Assembly: GCA_963701995.1 (NCBI GenBank)
Contig: OY969693.1
Span: 248,001 to 312,000 of the forward strand
DNA length: 64,000 bases
Reading direction: 5' to 3'
Source of the DNA: Methanoflorens sp963701995
Lineage (GTDB): Archaea; Halobacteriota; Bog-38; Methanoflorentales; Methanoflorentaceae
Shown one piece after another: positions 26,130 through 34,823 of this stretch (its first letter is position 1; each line of letters opens with the position of its first letter). Below the pieces are notes generated by a model. It was not told the origin of the DNA and made no database searches. It was given only the letters and a program-made list of their open reading frames with translations. Both the position numbers and the translations under genes were made by a program.

Positions 26130-26852
26130 GTGCCATTCGAGGTTATTCCCGCCATTGACGTTAAGGATGGTCGCTGCGTCCAGCTTGTCGGAGGGGTACC
26201 TGATGACGTCCTCGTTTCGCTCGAGGACCCGCTTGCTGTCGCAGAACACTGGATCAGTAGTGGCGCTGACCGCCTTCACGTCATCGATCTTGATGGCGCA
26301 TTCGGGAAGCCGCGGAATCTGAAGCTTATCTATCAGCTAGCAAAACTCGACGCGTTTATCGAGGTTGGCGGCGGGATTCGCGCATATGAAGACGTCGCTG
26401 ATTTACTTCAGGTCGGCGCAAACAGGGTGATTCTGGGCACCGCTGCTGTGCGAGATCCGACCATTGTCCACAGCATGAGTCGCGAGTTTGGCAGCGAATC
26501 CATTATGGTGGCCGTCGACGCGCGAGGCGGTGAGGTCCTCATTGAGGGATGGACCCGAAGCTCCGGCTTGAGGCCGCAGGAGCTCGGCCTGCTCTTTCAG
26601 GAGCTAGGCGCAGGTTCACTACTCTTTACGGACGTGGAAACGGAGGGGAGGATGAGCGGGGTACGTAGCGACGTCATACGTGCTCTCGTGGAGCACGTAG
26701 ACATCCCCGTCATCGCGTCTGGCGGCATCGGCGTTCTGGATGACATCAGAGCGGTTGCTCGGACGGGGGCAGCCGGCGTCGTGATCGGCTCCGCGCTATA
26801 CACCGGTAAGTTCACGCTCAACGAAGCGTTTAACATAGTGAGTAACCTCTAG
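26130..26852 (+). CDS. hisA: HisA, ProFAR isomerase
   Basis: A 240-aa TIM-barrel isomerase of histidine synthesis. Both catalytic Asp are visible: VIPAIDVKDGRCVQLVGG at the start and the second in the FTDVETEGRMSG block. Phosphate-binding loops are GGGIRAYED and ASGGIG. Start is GTG at 26130 after GGGGTG. It is followed 5 bp later by hisB. The 230 bases before it show no gene. Confidence 0.96.
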   Translation: MPFEVIPAIDVKDGRCVQLVGGVPDDVLVSLEDPLAVAEHWISSGADRLHVIDLDGAFGKPRNLKLIYQLAKLDAFIEVGGGIRAYEDVADLLQVGANRVILGTAAVRDPTIVHSMSREFGSESIMVAVDARGGEVLIEGWTRSSGLRPQELGLLFQELGAGSLLFTDVETEGRMSGVRSDVIRALVEHVDIPVIASGGIGVLDDIRAVARTGAAGVVIGSALYTGKFTLNEAFNIVSNL

Positions 26853-26857
26853 AGTAT

Positions 26858-27430
26858 ATGATCGATATGCGCACGGCTGACGTCGCGAGAAAGACTAGAG
26901 AGACCAAAATAGACCTTCATCTTAATCTCGATGATGCTTCGGAGAGAGCCATTGACACCGGCGTGCCATTTTTTACGCACGTGCTCGAGGCGCTATCCCT
27001 GCACGGCGGCATAGGGATGCGCCTTACGGTGCTAAGCGACGGCAATCCCCATCACGTCGTCGAGGATGTCGGCATCGCGCTCGGAATAGCTCTTAGAAGT
27101 GTGATCACGAACATGGAAGGCATCAAACGGTTCGGAAGTGCCTCTATTCCCATGGACGATTCGCTCGCGACCATCGCCGTCGATGCAGCTGGACGGAGCT
27201 ACCTGGTGTTTAATACCACGATTGCCTCAGGCGTCGACGGCATCGATGCCAGCTTGATGAAACACTTCATCCAATCACTCGCTTCTCACGCCATGCTAAC
27301 GATTCACGTGAACGCCTATGGCACCGATGATCATCACACGATCGAGGCTATTTTCAAAGCGCTGGGCGTCGCCCTCAATGACGCGCTGCAGCCCCGAGAA
27401 GGAGTGCGGAGTACGAAGGGAATACTTTAG
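26858..27430 (+). CDS. hisB: HisB, imidazoleglycerol-phosphate dehydratase
   Basis: A 190-aa dehydratase with the paired metal-binding signatures HHVVEDVGIALG and DDHHTIEAIFKALG, and the FFTHVLEAL motif. Monofunctional length, as usual in archaea. It removes water from imidazole glycerol phosphate. Co-transcribed with hisA; other his genes are not in this window. Confidence 0.96.
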   Translation: MIDMRTADVARKTRETKIDLHLNLDDASERAIDTGVPFFTHVLEALSLHGGIGMRLTVLSDGNPHHVVEDVGIALGIALRSVITNMEGIKRFGSASIPMDDSLATIAVDAAGRSYLVFNTTIASGVDGIDASLMKHFIQSLASHAMLTIHVNAYGTDDHHTIEAIFKALGVALNDALQPREGVRSTKGIL

Positions 27431-27556
27431 GCTATTGCGTTCGCGACTCGCCCGAAAAGCAACACCGTCGCTCATATTTTCGTAGCGCGGGTCCGGTCAT
27501 TCAGATCGTGATCGCACAGCACGCCACTTCCTCAATTTTGGGAGGTATCGGGGCCT

Positions 27557-27784
27557 TTACGCCTTTGGAGACATACAGTAGGCATACCACTCTTTCCATT
27601 CCTCTCGTGCGTCCCAAAAAGGGCATTCGAACATCGGAGAGGTCCATTGCTTGAGACGCGCACAATAGTACTTCGGCTGCGCGGCGGCATCGAACTTCGT
27701 CTGATGACGGCACAGCGAACATCGACGGAGCGGAATGCACCCTGTGTCAAAGCGTTGCCAATCAATGTCGATCATGCTATCCAT
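27557..27784 (-). CDS. Small Cys-rich protein
   Basis: A 75-aa protein with likely metal ligands: CSLC, YYCARLKQW and FECPFWDAR. The pattern resembles small zinc-binding archaeal proteins but I cannot name the family. ATG at 27775 (MIDIDW) is an alternative start. It stands alone and converges on hisB. Confidence 0.55.
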   Translation of the reverse strand: MDSMIDIDWQRFDTGCIPLRRCSLCRHQTKFDAAAQPKYYCARLKQWTSPMFECPFWDAREEWKEWYAYCMSPKA

Positions 27785-28311
27785 TTCATCGTAGTGAGCG
27801 CAAAAAAAATTGCGTGAAACTGCTGCAACTTAGCCAACTGCTTGCGCGAATCTTGCGTGGTATGACGATGGATAGTAACATAACGTTTGCGATTGCTTTA
27901 CAAAGAATCTGCATCTACGTTTTTTTAGCGCGCCCTACGTAGACGGTTTAGATGGAAGAAGCCTTGAAAATGCGTTCGGGGAATCGCATTAGCTCGGCCC
28001 AGTGTGGCACGACGCCTTGTGCTCGCAATATTCCAAAGCCCAACCTGGGCGCGTTAGTATTTGGCTAGCAATCAGAAGAAGCTCCTGCACCTATCAGTAA
28101 ATAGTGGCAGTAGTGAGGGGCACAATGAGAGGACGGCAAATGTCAAAAATAGCTGAGGGGAAATAACGCGATACCCGTAACTTTTAGCGCGTTCAGTAAA
28201 ATAAAGTTAATAATTATATTAATAGGCAAATGCTGCCAAATAAAGATAGATTTAAGCTTAGAGACAATAATTAAAAGAGATTGCACTAACACTGACTCAG
28301 GAGGTGAATAC
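27785..28311. other. Gene-free stretch, A+T-rich in its right half
   Basis: No gene is supported. From about 28140 to 28300 the DNA is clearly richer in A+T than its surroundings and contains several TATA-like words (TAATTATATTAATAG). AGGAGGTG at 28299-28306 is a strong ribosome site for the TTG at 28312. Confidence 0.5.
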
Positions 28312-29094
28312 TTGAATAAGAACATTCTCGCCGCAGCTATACTCGGACTCGTAGTCTTATCAGTTAGCTTTAGCGGGTGCATTAACTTTGGCCCCACGCC
28401 CCCTGACGTTCGGTTGACAAGCACCATTGGTGGAACCTGGGGGGCAAACTCCCTATCCACAATAAATAGTGGTTTGAAGGTTTCAGGTCAACTACTCGGT
28501 CCAAACGGAGATGGAATTGATGGTAGAACGATCGTCTTTTCCGGCTCCAATGACGTTACTTGGAACCCGGACGGTCCTTCCGTCGGGAGTTCAGTTCAAC
28601 TGCAGACGACGACGACCGTAAACGGTAACTTTGCCTTCACGCTGAGGAGCGGCGACGACAAGTACCAAATATATTTAGTCGGTTTCAACGGCGATCCAGT
28701 AAATACCGCGGCCAACTACAAAGGATCAGGTTTCGGCGTGGCGGGATATCACGGGCTTCTTGCCGATGCTAATCAGCTCACAAAAAACCTGATTGCCCTT
28801 CCTAACTCTGCGTTTACGCCGGGCACCAAAGCCACACTCTTAGCCACGTTGAACACGTTTTCGTTGCAAGTAAGCCACGGCCAGTACAAGAACGCGGCTA
28901 ACACCCTCAACGGCGTCCTCCAGCGCACGGACGGATATGCAACGTCTGGAGCGCCGGACAACAATGACTATGTGCGGACAAACCTCGCGCAGTACCAGTT
29001 GTACCACCTCTCGTACCTTGGGACCAAAGACTGCCAATGGCTGTCGGGTGCGCCGTGGCCGGGACAACTAGCAGGAGCGCCAGCGGCGCCATAA
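28312..29094 (+). CDS. Secreted lipoprotein
   Basis: A 260-aa protein with an N-terminal hydrophobic segment (LAAAILGLVVLSVSFSGC) ending in a lipobox-like SFSGC with Cys at residue 23, so probably lipid-anchored outside the membrane. Residues about 50-120 look like a beta-sandwich (GLKVSGQLLGPNGDGIDG). Residues 150-245 are helical and resemble a FIMAH-type domain. TTG start, supported by a 5-nt spaced AGGAGGTG. A strong hairpin terminator follows. Confidence 0.75.
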   Translation: MNKNILAAAILGLVVLSVSFSGCINFGPTPPDVRLTSTIGGTWGANSLSTINSGLKVSGQLLGPNGDGIDGRTIVFSGSNDVTWNPDGPSVGSSVQLQTTTTVNGNFAFTLRSGDDKYQIYLVGFNGDPVNTAANYKGSGFGVAGYHGLLADANQLTKNLIALPNSAFTPGTKATLLATLNTFSLQVSHGQYKNAANTLNGVLQRTDGYATSGAPDNNDYVRTNLAQYQLYHLSYLGTKDCQWLSGAPWPGQLAGAPAAP

Positions 29095-29123
29095 TAAACT
29101 TAGGCCGCTATTGGGTGCAAATC

Positions 29124-29148
29124 GGGGAGTTCGCTCCCCCCTTTTTTT
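29124..29148 (+). terminator. Hairpin-plus-T terminator with UUCG loop
   Basis: GGGGAG at 29124-29129, TTCG loop, CTCCCC at 29134-29139, CC, then seven T at 29142-29148. This is a perfect 6-bp GC-rich stem capped by an extra-stable tetraloop, the layout of a bacterial rho-independent terminator, 30 bp after the lipoprotein stop. Confidence 0.85.
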
Positions 29149-29380
29149 GTACACGACAGTGCAGCGAGGTTAGTTCTGCTAGAAACCAAGCGAAGCGGTT
29201 TCAGTTACAGGGTTCAGACAGCACGGTTTGCAAGGCCTCCTTTCACTCAACGATCAGCCGAAAGAACAGACAGCCCGCAGACGGAAGGCTTGATCGCAGC
29301 GCGGTTCGGGAAGACGGCGAATAGTAACCCGCAGCTTACGATTCTAGTAGAACTCCGTAATTATGATGCCGAGGCAACCC

Positions 29381-29392
29381 AAAGGCATAAGT
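29381..29392 (+). promoter_or_regulatory. Promoter element AAAGGCATAAGT
   Basis: One-base variant of the element at 8557 and 22442, ending 23 nt before the ATG at 29416, consistent with a leaderless regulator transcript. The preceding stretch 29149-29380 shows no gene. Confidence 0.5.
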
Positions 29393-29415
29393 CCGACCGC
29401 TACGTATTCCCGCCT

Positions 29416-30276
29416 ATGCAGCAGGTGCTGATTGAAAAGCTGGAAGCTTTCGGCCTCAGCGGGAAAGAGGCGCACCTGTACGCATTGTTGCTGAAGTACG
29501 GTCCGAAAACGACAGGCGAACTCGCCAAACTGCTGCACAGCTATCGAGTCGACGTGTATCGGATCCTGGAAACGCTCGCAGAAAAAGGGATGGTTGAAGA
29601 GTCGGTCGAGAAGCCAACAAAATACGCGGCGGTTTCAGTCGAAGCGGCGCTCGAGGCCGCTATGATGCGCCACGCGTATGAGCTTCGCTGGATGGAAGAG
29701 AATCGGGATGAAGTGTTAAAGCTCGCACACGAGTACTTATCCAGTGACGTCCTCGCGAACGACCTTTATACGTTTAAAGTGATTAAAGGCCGTTCTAACA
29801 CGCTTGCAGCTATGGAGCAGCTCGTTAAGACCGCCGAAGAACGCATCTTATTCATCTCGTCACTCGGCGGCATTCCAATACTCTCTGCAAGCGGGCTACT
29901 CGAGTATTTTATCGACGCGACAAATAGAGGCGTCCGCGTGCGGTACATCACCGAAATCCTGCTGCGTAACATCGATTCGGTGCGGGAGGCTCTTGCGGGG
30001 GGCATCGAGGTCCGCCACCACGACGACTACGCGGGGATGCGCTTTCTCGTCGCCGACGCTCACGAAAGTCTGACGACCATAACGTTTGATGCGCTCCGCC
30101 ACGGAAAAGACGCAGCTGATACCGCTTTCTGGACGAATAGCCCCGAATATGCACAATATCTCGAGGCCAGCTTCGAGCTCCTGTGGGACAACTCCGCCGA
30201 GGCCCTGCAGCGCATTGACCACGTGCTGGCGGATACACAAAAGGCGCAGCCAAACGCAGCCAAAAATAGCCCTTAG
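29416..30276 (+). CDS. TrmB-family transcriptional regulator
   Basis: A 286-aa protein. The N-terminal winged helix (IEKLEAFGLSGKEAHLYALL, then TTGELAKLLHSYRVDVYRIL and YAAVSVEAAL) is the TrmB pattern. The C-terminal part (NTLAAMEQLVKTAEERILFI) is a PLD-like/TrmB sensor region. TrmB proteins usually sense sugars, but this C-terminal type has no assigned ligand. The open frame reaches back to 29290, but ATG 29416 begins just before the domain and has a TATA-like element at the right distance. It could control the neighbouring lipoprotein or surface protein genes; this is inference. Confidence 0.85.
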   Translation: MQQVLIEKLEAFGLSGKEAHLYALLLKYGPKTTGELAKLLHSYRVDVYRILETLAEKGMVEESVEKPTKYAAVSVEAALEAAMMRHAYELRWMEENRDEVLKLAHEYLSSDVLANDLYTFKVIKGRSNTLAAMEQLVKTAEERILFISSLGGIPILSASGLLEYFIDATNRGVRVRYITEILLRNIDSVREALAGGIEVRHHDDYAGMRFLVADAHESLTTITFDALRHGKDAADTAFWTNSPEYAQYLEASFELLWDNSAEALQRIDHVLADTQKAQPNAAKNSP

Positions 30277-30375
30277 CTCGCGTTGCGTCGACAAGTCAAG
30301 TTCGAAGCGTTTTTATAGCTATACGTTTCACCATGCGTGCAGGGCCGAGCGACCGTTTTTTCGATGTGACGTCTC

Positions 30376-31650
30376 ATGAAGAGAGAGCGCGTACGTTGGT
30401 GTATACCTATCATCATAGTCGCCGCGCTTATTGCTACCCTTGTTGCCGCACCGATCGCAGCGACGACCTTGGTTTCTGTTGACAAGAAGCAAGCCAATGC
30501 CGGAGGCGCAGTCCTCATACAGTCCGATCTCGGCAAGCCAGGAGATGCGGCAAAGATCGAGTACGACTATGACGCCAACAAAAACGGCATCGACGATGAT
30601 GGAAGTGTGTGGACGTCCATCGCAGTTGTCAAAGACGGCGGCGCGAACAACATGATTCCAGGCACGGGCGGTCAAATCGAATACCGCTGGGTGCCGCCGG
30701 CCGACCTCGCTACAGGCCATTACCTGATCCGGGTGACCGATTCAGACAACTCCACCCCCAAGCTCGCCCCCGTCGAAATCACCGATCCGGCGACGCCGCA
30801 GATTTCGTTCCTCGTGAACGGCACGGCCACTAATCGCGTCAGCCCTGCAGGGTTCGTTCAGGTTCAGGCAGACGTCAGCAACAACTGCGCGCTTTGTCAT
30901 AGCGGGGACCCGTCGACATGGAATGACTCGAACGCCGGTTTCGATCAGCAGAAGATGAAAACGCACGTAACGGCGGACTTGAGCGGCCTCACCGGCAAGC
31001 CAAACGACACCGCGGTACCTGCTGAGATGATGCTCGGGCACGGCCTACTCGGTTGGAATGTACAGCTATCCCCAGACTTACCCGAAGGTGCCGTCGGCCA
31101 GGTCTACATCCAAGTGACTCAGGCGAATTTAACGATATCGAGTCACAACGCGACCCAGGGCAGTAATGCCACCAGTAATGCGACTACAAGCAAGGCGACA
31201 AACATTTTGAACGAGACTAACGCCACGGAGAGCAACACCACGCTTACCATCACGGCGATCTCTGCGCCCACCTACCAAAACGACAGGGTCGCGGTCAACG
31301 TTACGGTGCTGAACCGAGGCGCCGAAACCGCAAGTTCCACGTACCTGGTCTTCCAAGACCTGCCAAAAGACATCAGCGTCGATAACGGAGGCGCCTCTGA
31401 TATCACATCCAATTCAACAGCGGTCTTCTTGGTGAATATCACCGCCGCGAGTGGCGCTTCAGGCAACTACGACCTTAACTTCCACGCGACTAGCGGAAAC
31501 CTCACGAGCGAGAATCGAACGATTCCCATCCAAATCGGCAACCCAACCGTCGCTGCGGCCACGAGCAGAAACCCGATACCCGGCTTCGAGGTCGCCTTCG
31601 CTGTCGGCGGACTGGTAATCGTCGCTTACGTCATAAGCAGAAGGCGGTAG
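30376..31650 (+). CDS. PGF-CTERM cell-surface protein with one CxxCH haem-type motif
   Basis: A 424-aa secreted protein. Signal peptide at residues 8-29. Ig-like region from about 30, with a calcium-loop-like YDYDANKNGIDDDG. CALCH at residues 171-175 is a c-type haem attachment motif. An Asn/Thr-rich stretch (NATSNATTSKATNILNETNA) offers many N-glycosylation sequons. A second beta domain (VNVTVLNRGAETASSTYLVF, a CARDB-like repeat) follows. The C-terminus NPIPGFEVAFAVGGLVIVAY then ISRRR is a PGF-CTERM signal, processed by archaeosortase A. It is therefore likely anchored to the S-layer. Whether haem is attached is unknown. Confidence 0.8.
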   Translation: MKRERVRWCIPIIIVAALIATLVAAPIAATTLVSVDKKQANAGGAVLIQSDLGKPGDAAKIEYDYDANKNGIDDDGSVWTSIAVVKDGGANNMIPGTGGQIEYRWVPPADLATGHYLIRVTDSDNSTPKLAPVEITDPATPQISFLVNGTATNRVSPAGFVQVQADVSNNCALCHSGDPSTWNDSNAGFDQQKMKTHVTADLSGLTGKPNDTAVPAEMMLGHGLLGWNVQLSPDLPEGAVGQVYIQVTQANLTISSHNATQGSNATSNATTSKATNILNETNATESNTTLTITAISAPTYQNDRVAVNVTVLNRGAETASSTYLVFQDLPKDISVDNGGASDITSNSTAVFLVNITAASGASGNYDLNFHATSGNLTSENRTIPIQIGNPTVAAATSRNPIPGFEVAFAVGGLVIVAYVISRRR

Positions 31651-31676
31651 CCCGTCGCACGTCCACCAAAGGTGTG

Positions 31677-31684
31677 TATATATA
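31677..31684 (+). promoter_or_regulatory. TATA box TATATATA
   Basis: TATATATA 23 nt before the ATG at 31707. This supports that ATG over the longer open frame that would translate the TATA box itself. Confidence 0.65.
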
Positions 31685-31706
31685 CATCCCTATTCTATCT
31701 TTTAGT

Positions 31707-32141
31707 ATGCAAACCGGCCAAGTCTCTGACGACCTCGAAGCCGTCATCATGGCGGTGAACGAAACCCCTGAGTATCGAGAAGAGATCATAGACGGGTTCA
31801 TCGACCAGATGTTGCGCCGCCGAAAGCGCCGATTTGCCATGTGGCGCACCACGGCAATTCTTCTTGCTGTCGGCATTCTTGGCACGCTGTTTATCGACCG
31901 ACTCATTTCGTTCCCGCTGAGTTTCTTTGCTCTTACCTTCCTGTGGATCACTATCGTTGCCACCTGGGCGACCACCCGAATGGTCGCGATCCTTGAGCGT
32001 CACGTCGCGCGCTTCGCGTTGATGTGGCTCGTCACGCGGACGGCCTTGCGGCGAGGTGTGTCGGGAGGCATCCTTACGTTGCTGACGCTCTCTGTGGCAA
32101 AAACGTGGCTTAAGCGATTCGTCAGCCGGTATTTGGGCTGA
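31707..32141 (+). CDS. Small membrane protein
   Basis: A 144-aa protein. An acidic N-terminal helix region (DDLEAVIMAVNETPEYREEI) is followed by a basic patch RRRKRR, two membrane segments (TTAILLAVGILGTLFIDRLI and FFALTFLWITIVATWATTRM) and a basic C-terminal helix. No family recognised. The TATA box fixes the start at 31707. Confidence 0.65.
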   Translation: MQTGQVSDDLEAVIMAVNETPEYREEIIDGFIDQMLRRRKRRFAMWRTTAILLAVGILGTLFIDRLISFPLSFFALTFLWITIVATWATTRMVAILERHVARFALMWLVTRTALRRGVSGGILTLLTLSVAKTWLKRFVSRYLG

Positions 32142-32279
32142 ACTCGTGTTGGCCGCGGCAGCGCCTGCTTAAGAATTTAAAAAACGAGCGTACGCCACGA
32201 ATCTGCAAACCGTCGGCGGGCGTACTGCTGCCCGTCCTAACATAGCTGGACGGTCGCTGGACTTGAAAGTGGCGCAGGG

Positions 32280-33068
32280 TTACCGTCGTACAGCCTCGTC
32301 GACGTCGTAACCTTCGTGCACCACACGCGCGATTTTTCTCACTAAGCTGGTCGGATCCTTCGCTTGAAATATGTTCCGGCCTATAGCGACGCCACGCCCT
32401 CCGGCGTCGATCGAATCTCTCACCATCTGCAGCAGCTCGTGCTCAGTGTCCATTTGCGGGCCACCCGCAACTACGACCGGCACAGGGCATCCAGCGATGA
32501 CTTCTTTGAAGGTGTCCACCTCGCCCGTATAGTTCGTCTTGACGATATCGGCCCCCAGTTCCGCGCCAACGCGCGCAGCGAGCTTCACGTATTCGACGTC
32601 GTGTTCATCTCCGACCTTCTCGCCTCGCGGATACATCATGGCGAGCAGCGGCATGCCCCAGTAGTCGCATCGTTCCGAAATCTGTCCGAGCGTGGCGAGC
32701 ATTTCGGATTCATTCTGCGCCCCAACGTTCACGTGAACGCTGACGGCGTCCGCGCCAAATTTGATGGCCTCTTCAACGGTCTTTACGAGCACCTTGCGGT
32801 TTGGATCGGGAGCAAGCGACGTGCTCGCTGAAAGATGCATTATCAGCCCGACGTCACGACCATAGCCTCTGTGACCGTGTTTTGCCAGGCCGATATGCCC
32901 AAGCACGGCATTGGCCCCGCCCTCGGCGACCCTGTTGACGGCGATGCGGAGATCTTCGAGGCCTCTGATGGGGCCTACGCTGACGCCGTGGTCCATCGGC
33001 ACGATGATGGTATTGCTCGTGTCGCGGTTAAAAATACGCTCAAGGCGAACTGACTTACCGATGTGCAT
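32280..33068 (-). CDS. DhnA-type class I aldolase, ADTH synthase-like (copy 1)
   Basis: A 262-aa TIM-barrel aldolase. Family motifs are VPMDHGVSVGP, HGHRGYGRDVGLIMHLSAST, PLLAMMYPRG and the Schiff-base Lys in ADIVKTNYTG. Archaeal ADTH synthase joins a 6-deoxy-5-ketofructose phosphate with aspartate semialdehyde at the start of aromatic synthesis; close relatives are fructose-bisphosphate aldolases. A paralogue at 51808 lies in the aromatic operon, so this lone copy may be the FBP aldolase or a second ADTH synthase. TATA-like GGTTATAAG at 33091 supports a leaderless start. Confidence 0.85.
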   Translation of the reverse strand: MHIGKSVRLERIFNRDTSNTIIVPMDHGVSVGPIRGLEDLRIAVNRVAEGGANAVLGHIGLAKHGHRGYGRDVGLIMHLSASTSLAPDPNRKVLVKTVEEAIKFGADAVSVHVNVGAQNESEMLATLGQISERCDYWGMPLLAMMYPRGEKVGDEHDVEYVKLAARVGAELGADIVKTNYTGEVDTFKEVIAGCPVPVVVAGGPQMDTEHELLQMVRDSIDAGGRGVAIGRNIFQAKDPTSLVRKIARVVHEGYDVDEAVRR

Positions 33069-33282
33069 ATAGCCGAGATTACAGCGCGGGGGTTATAAGC
33101 TTATGGCCGCTTTTCAAAGCGGCTGCGTTGCTACCGAAGATCAAACTCGACTCAGCGCAAACGGCAGCTAGAGCGCTTGAGCAATTATTCAGAGACGAGG
33201 TACAGCTGGCTCCGAGTTATTTCGCCACGCTCTCGGCGAGGTTTCATTGACATCGTGCGCTTTAAACGCATGGAGTTCATAG

Positions 33283-33501
33283 ATGCTGCTTGCCCATATC
33301 CCGCGCTGCTTTCAATGCACTCATCGGTGCCCAAACTCAAAGACCACGTGCGAAGCGTTTCCCAAAGGGATTCCCGCGGATATCCGCTACGGTGAACACG
33401 ATCATCGCGACCCCTATCCCGGAGATAGCGGAATACGGTTCAAGAAACGCGCGACACCGGCACGCACTCGATCTTGCAGCCTAAACAAGTCATCACGTTA
33501 G
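33283..33501 (+). CDS. Small Cys-rich conserved protein
   Basis: A 72-aa protein with CFQCTHRCPNSKTTCEAFPK, then GIPADIRYGEHDHRDPYPGD and GIRF. The order CxxC, Cys, AFPxGIP, DHxxPYPGDxGIxF is a pattern I know from small widespread proteins of unknown function, probably metal-binding. The last about 18 residues after GIRFKK look unrelated and may reflect a changed C-terminus. The flanking 33069-33282 and 33502-33708 contain no gene. Confidence 0.7.
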   Translation: MLLAHIPRCFQCTHRCPNSKTTCEAFPKGIPADIRYGEHDHRDPYPGDSGIRFKKRATPARTRSCSLNKSSR

Positions 33502-33708
33502 TGCCCCGATTGCACAACGCGCTTGCGCCGCGCTAAGAAGCAGAAGACAGCGATCCACGCTAAAGCTGGTAACCACAGTACCGAGGTTTCGAGACGCGAA
33601 AAAACGTCTGGGCTGGAGGATTCGCCTAGAAAAGTGTATTAACATTTTTTCCTTACGAAGTTATTTGAGCTTTGGAATGAATAATAAACGTATAACAGAG
33701 GCGAGATT

Positions 33709-34116
33709 ATGCCACGGCACCTGGACGACTTGCGATGCAAGCAAGACCAGTTTATCCATACGCTCTATTCAGTGACGCAGGGCGACACCTGCACCTGCGG
33801 GGACGTTCGTACGATCACACGAAAACTGGGTTTCGATCACCACACGTGCGTATCTGTAGTCAGCTATTTTATGAACAAGGGAATTATCGAGCAGCGCCAC
33901 GAGTCCCTTTCTCACCTCGTGAAGTTGACTTCAAGGGGCATCGACTTTGTAGAGGTAACGTTTTCTGCCGTTACCCACGTGTTGGAAACGAAGTTGAACG
34001 ATTGCGCCGAAGGTGCAGCGTGCGTGTTCGAAGGACTCAATTCGCCCGCGCCGAAAAAGCCGCTGAGAAAAACTGCACGAAGCGGTCTTTACGGAAGCGA
34101 CCGCTTGGACGTATAA
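33709..34116 (+). CDS. Winged-helix DNA-binding protein
   Basis: A 135-aa protein whose first 85 residues form a winged-helix pattern: FIHTLYSVTQGDT, a recognition segment GFDHHTCVSVVSYFMNKGII, and the wing HLVKLTSRGIDFVE. The C-terminal 50 residues are basic with no domain seen. It resembles in layout the protein at 49120-49440 (GFDWETLETIVDYLEAKGLV). Probably a transcriptional regulator; target unknown. Confidence 0.65.
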   Translation: MPRHLDDLRCKQDQFIHTLYSVTQGDTCTCGDVRTITRKLGFDHHTCVSVVSYFMNKGIIEQRHESLSHLVKLTSRGIDFVEVTFSAVTHVLETKLNDCAEGAACVFEGLNSPAPKKPLRKTARSGLYGSDRLDV

Positions 34117-34307
34117 GCACCAGCATGGCTAGGCTTCAAGAGCTAGCAAGTGTCGTTAGCGGAGGACCGAAGCTGCAGTAGGCAGAACAAGTACTCTCAG
34201 TACGCTTACCAATATTCCGCCTGGCGGAGAAAGTAGCATTTACTGCGGCGCGACGCACGCATAATAGCACCTGAGCGCACACAAATGACGGATGGAGGAA
34301 CAACCAT

Positions 34308-34595
34308 ATGGATGCATTAGAACCTATTCTTACGCGAAGAAGTGTACGTCGATACACGAACGAGCAAATTGATGATGAGACGACACACAAGCTCCTTGCT
34401 GCTCGCGCGCTTGGATTGGGAGCCGTATGGACTGGCGTCTATCCGATGGATGGGCACGTTGCAGGATTTACCAAGCACTGCCAGCTCCCCGAAGGCGTGA
34501 TTCCGCTCGCATTTGTGGTGGTCGGCCATCCAGCAGAAGAGTCGCCAGCACAACATAGGTTCAGCGCGGACAGGGTCCACTCAAACGTGTGGTGA
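34308..34595 (+). pseudogene. Nitroreductase with large internal in-frame deletion
   Basis: A 95-aa frame that joins the first about 32 residues of a nitroreductase (LTRRSVRRYTNEQIDDETTH) to its last about 65 (ALGLGAVWTGVYP, PEGVIPLAFVVVGHPAEE, RFSADRVHSNVW). About 70 residues of the FMN-binding core are missing at the junction KLLAARALG. Intact family members are about 165-170 aa. A GGAGGA ribosome site remains upstream, so it may still be translated, but it cannot form the normal flavin site. Confidence 0.8.
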
Positions 34596-34760
34596 TGTCA
34601 CGTCGACCGAAGCGCACCGCTCTGAGAGAGGGAGCCGGCGCTGCCACCTGGATTGCAAACCGCGCGTTTGCTAGCATTGTTCAAGAGTCAGAGTCGACCT
34701 AAAAAGCCGACCGTCGGCGCGGCACTTTCGTAGTGAAATGTTTAAGTACCATTATATCTG

Positions 34761-34769
34761 AATATATAT
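34761..34769 (+). promoter_or_regulatory. TATA box AATATATAT
   Basis: A/T box about 55-63 nt before the ATG at 34824, in an otherwise gene-free 228-bp gap. Confidence 0.45.
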
Positions 34770-34823
34770 CTGAAGACATCTAGTTACCGAACAAGCCGTG
34801 CAAACTGTTTTTAGCGGAGCACT

